From positions 1 to 15,747 of the forward strand of contig JAJXVC010000016.1 of the NCBI GenBank assembly GCA_021782295.1: a stretch of 15,747 nucleotides of DNA, given 5' to 3'. This document shows positions 14,414 to 15,747 of the stretch, one piece after another. The stretch is from a bacterium. Lineage in GTDB: Bacteria; Eremiobacterota; Eremiobacteria; Baltobacterales; Baltobacteraceae. Position 1 is the stretch's first letter; each line of letters opens with the position of its first letter. Made by a program: the position numbers and the translations under genes. Below the pieces are notes generated by a model that saw only the letters and a list, made by a program, of their open reading frames with translations, was not told where the DNA came from and searched no databases.

Positions 14414-15485
14414 GTTACTCGACCGCGCCGCTGCCGGCGGGCGCTTGAGTGTCGAGGAAGGGGTGCGCCTCTACGGTGAGGCCTCGCTTCACGACCTCGG
14501 CTCCGCAGCACATGCGCGGCGACTCGCCATGCATCCGGGCGACACGGTCTCCTACGTCATCGATACGACGATTAACTATACGAATATCTGTAACGTGCAC
14601 TGCACGTTCTGCGCTTTCTTTCGGCCGGAGCAACATAAAGAAGGCTACACGATGTCGCACGACCGCGTACTCGAGCGGGTGAAATTTGCTGCCGATCAGG
14701 GCGCGACGCAAATTATGATCCAGGGTGGGGTCAATCCCGAGCTCGGCGTTGCATGGTTCGAGCAGTTGTTCGAGCGCGTGCGCCGCGAGTACCCGCAGGT
14801 CGATATCCATTCGCTCTCGGTCTCGGAGATCGTCGGCATCGCAAAAGTGGAAGGTTGCTCGACGCGTGAGGTATTACAGCGGCTGCAGGCTGCCGGGCTG
14901 AAATCTCTCCCCGGTGCCGGCGCTGAGATTCTCGTCGAACGCGTCCGCAAGCGAATCTCCGCGCGCAAGGTCGTGCCGGAGGCCTGGATCGGCGTCATGC
15001 GCGAGGCGCAGCAACTCGGGATGCCGACGACGGCAACGATGATGTTCGGTTCGATCGAGACGCCCGAAGAGCGCATCGAGCATATGCGTGTGCTGCGCGA
15101 TCTGCAGGATGAGACCAACGGATTCACCGCGTTTATCCCGTGGTATTACGTACCGTTTAAGACGCCGTTGCGCGGAAAAGAAGCAACGGGGCTCGAGTAT
15201 CTGCGTGTGCTTGCAATCTCGCGCCTCTTCCTCGATAACATTCCGCACCTACAAGCGTCGTGGTTGACGCCCGGGCTAAAAATGGGGCAACTCGCGCTGC
15301 TCTACGGATGCGACGACATGGGCGGCACGATTCTCGAAGAGCAAGTCGTGCACGATGCCGGTTCGACCAATGAAGCGACGCGACGCGACGTAGAGAACGC
15401 GATTATCGGCGCCGGTTTCCGACCGGTGATACGCGATACCTATTGGAACGTTCGGTCGGAGCCGGCGCTCGCGACGGCTGGATAA
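14397..15485 (+). CDS. mqnC: Cyclic dehypoxanthine futalosine synthase
   Basis: MqnC is a radical-SAM enzyme that cyclises dehypoxanthine futalosine in the futalosine route to menaquinone. The 362-residue protein has INYTNICNVHCTFCAFFRP with the cluster cysteines Cys65, Cys69 and Cys72, then MIQGGVNPELG, IHSLSVSEI, GLKSLPGAGAEIL, TTATMMFGSIET, FTAFIPWYYVP, LDNIPHLQASW and CDDMGGTILEEQVV. The IQGG, IHSLS, IPW and QASW signatures separate it from its paralogue mqnE, two genes upstream. GGAGG lies 6 nt before the ATG, inside the end of mqnA, so the start is well supported. It ends the plus-strand run; a 44-bp space separates it from the convergent cytochrome gene, in which I see no strong terminator. 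MqnB/MTAN and MqnD are not in the window. Confidence 0.95.
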   Translation: MPSLAELLDRAAAGGRLSVEEGVRLYGEASLHDLGSAAHARRLAMHPGDTVSYVIDTTINYTNICNVHCTFCAFFRPEQHKEGYTMSHDRVLERVKFAADQGATQIMIQGGVNPELGVAWFEQLFERVRREYPQVDIHSLSVSEIVGIAKVEGCSTREVLQRLQAAGLKSLPGAGAEILVERVRKRISARKVVPEAWIGVMREAQQLGMPTTATMMFGSIETPEERIEHMRVLRDLQDETNGFTAFIPWYYVPFKTPLRGKEATGLEYLRVLAISRLFLDNIPHLQASWLTPGLKMGQLALLYGCDDMGGTILEEQVVHDAGSTNEATRRDVENAIIGAGFRPVIRDTYWNVRSEPALATAG

Positions 15486-15529
15486 CGAAGCCGCCGACGA
15501 AGCGCCGTTCCCGAAACGTGCGTCTTTCG

Positions 15530-15747
15530 CTATTTCAACGATTCTACGTACGTTGCGATATCGAGGACGTCTTTCTTACTGAGCGTTCCCGGATAGAGGT
15601 TCGGCATTGGAAGTGCCGGGTGCTCGATCCAAGCAACGGTCTGCGTCAGGTTCTTGCGAGCCGCTTCGTTCTGTAGCGAAGGGCCCATGCCGCCTTGTCC
15701 GCCTGCGCCGTGGCAGTTTTCACAGTGTTGCGAGAAGAGCTCGCGGC
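15530..15747 (-). CDS. Small c-type cytochrome, C-terminal part
   Basis: The right edge cuts the N-terminus; 71 residues remain, beginning RELFSQHCENCHGAGG. CENCH is the haem-attachment CxxCH motif, and Met47 in LPMPNLYPG is the likely distal ligand. The ending SKKDVLDIATYVESLK is the C-terminal helix typical of class I cytochromes c. It would be an exported electron carrier or a cytochrome domain of a larger protein; the missing N-terminus should show a signal peptide or an anchor. It is convergent with mqnC, and a haem carrier beside menaquinone genes fits a menaquinone-based respiratory chain (inference). Confidence 0.9.
   Translation of the reverse strand, partial: RELFSQHCENCHGAGGQGGMGPSLQNEAARKNLTQTVAWIEHPALPMPNLYPGTLSKKDVLDIATYVESLK

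Noticed and set aside
15486..15529. Terminator between mqnC and the cytochrome gene
   Set aside because: Only a 5-bp stem (CGAAA/TTTCG) with a large loop is present and no T-run follows; too weak to call.
1..15747. CRISPR array, tRNA, rRNA, insertion sequence or phage genes
   Set aside because: No spaced direct repeats, no tRNA- or rRNA-like sequence, and no transposase, integrase or phage protein was seen on either strand.

Overview
The window is a high-GC bacterial chromosome segment from a diderm organism: it encodes a TolC-type outer-membrane channel and a membrane-fusion adaptor, so an outer membrane is expected. It also encodes RNase J and the futalosine route to menaquinone, uses TTG starts in several genes, and mixes good Shine-Dalgarno sites with genes that lack one. 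This combination fits a diderm member of the Terrabacteria-like phyla such as Eremiobacterota (WPS-2). That placement is an inference from gene content; there is no rRNA or other marker in the window to prove it. Almost all of the window is ordinary coding sequence. I see no tRNA, rRNA, CRISPR array, insertion sequence or prophage gene.

Layout. (1) Positions 1-3159, minus strand: an efflux operon read as YIP1-like membrane protein, TolC-family outer-membrane protein, then a HlyD/MacA-type periplasmic adaptor cut by the left edge; the pump itself should lie beyond that edge. (2) Positions 3160-3514: a divergent intergenic stretch holding a puzzling ORF start with a strong ribosome binding site. 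(3) Positions 3515-6053, plus strand: RNase J followed 10 nt later by an EamA/DMT permease. (4) Positions 6054-6362: a gap between convergent genes with only a doubtful 64-codon ORF. (5) Positions 6363-8402, minus strand: a protein with two PilZ domains followed 6 nt later by a family-4 type glycosyltransferase. (6) Positions 8502-9596, minus strand: an isocitrate/isopropylmalate dehydrogenase-family enzyme, closed by a strong hairpin. (7) Positions 9633-15485, plus strand: a tightly packed run ftsK - PAP2 phosphatase - mqnE - mqnA - mqnC, with overlapping or nearly touching genes. (8) Positions 15530-15747, minus strand: the C-terminal part of a small c-type cytochrome, cut by the right edge.

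How the genes work together. mqnA, mqnE and mqnC give three of the futalosine-pathway enzymes (chorismate to 3-enolpyruvylbenzoate, to aminofutalosine, and later dehypoxanthine futalosine to its cyclic form). The nucleosidase step (MqnB/MTAN) and MqnD must be elsewhere. The neighbouring cytochrome c is compatible with a menaquinone-based respiratory chain. The two PilZ domains keep both c-di-GMP-binding motifs and probably place the adjacent glycosyltransferase, or surface polysaccharide synthesis in general, under c-di-GMP control. RNase J and FtsK are housekeeping genes.

I did not find a convincing new defence or mobile system. The items most worth a second look are the perfect 11-bp inverted repeat whose loop contains the tolC-family start codon, the unexplained ORF start at 3460, the double-PilZ/glycosyltransferase pair, and the divergent active site of the dehydrogenase.
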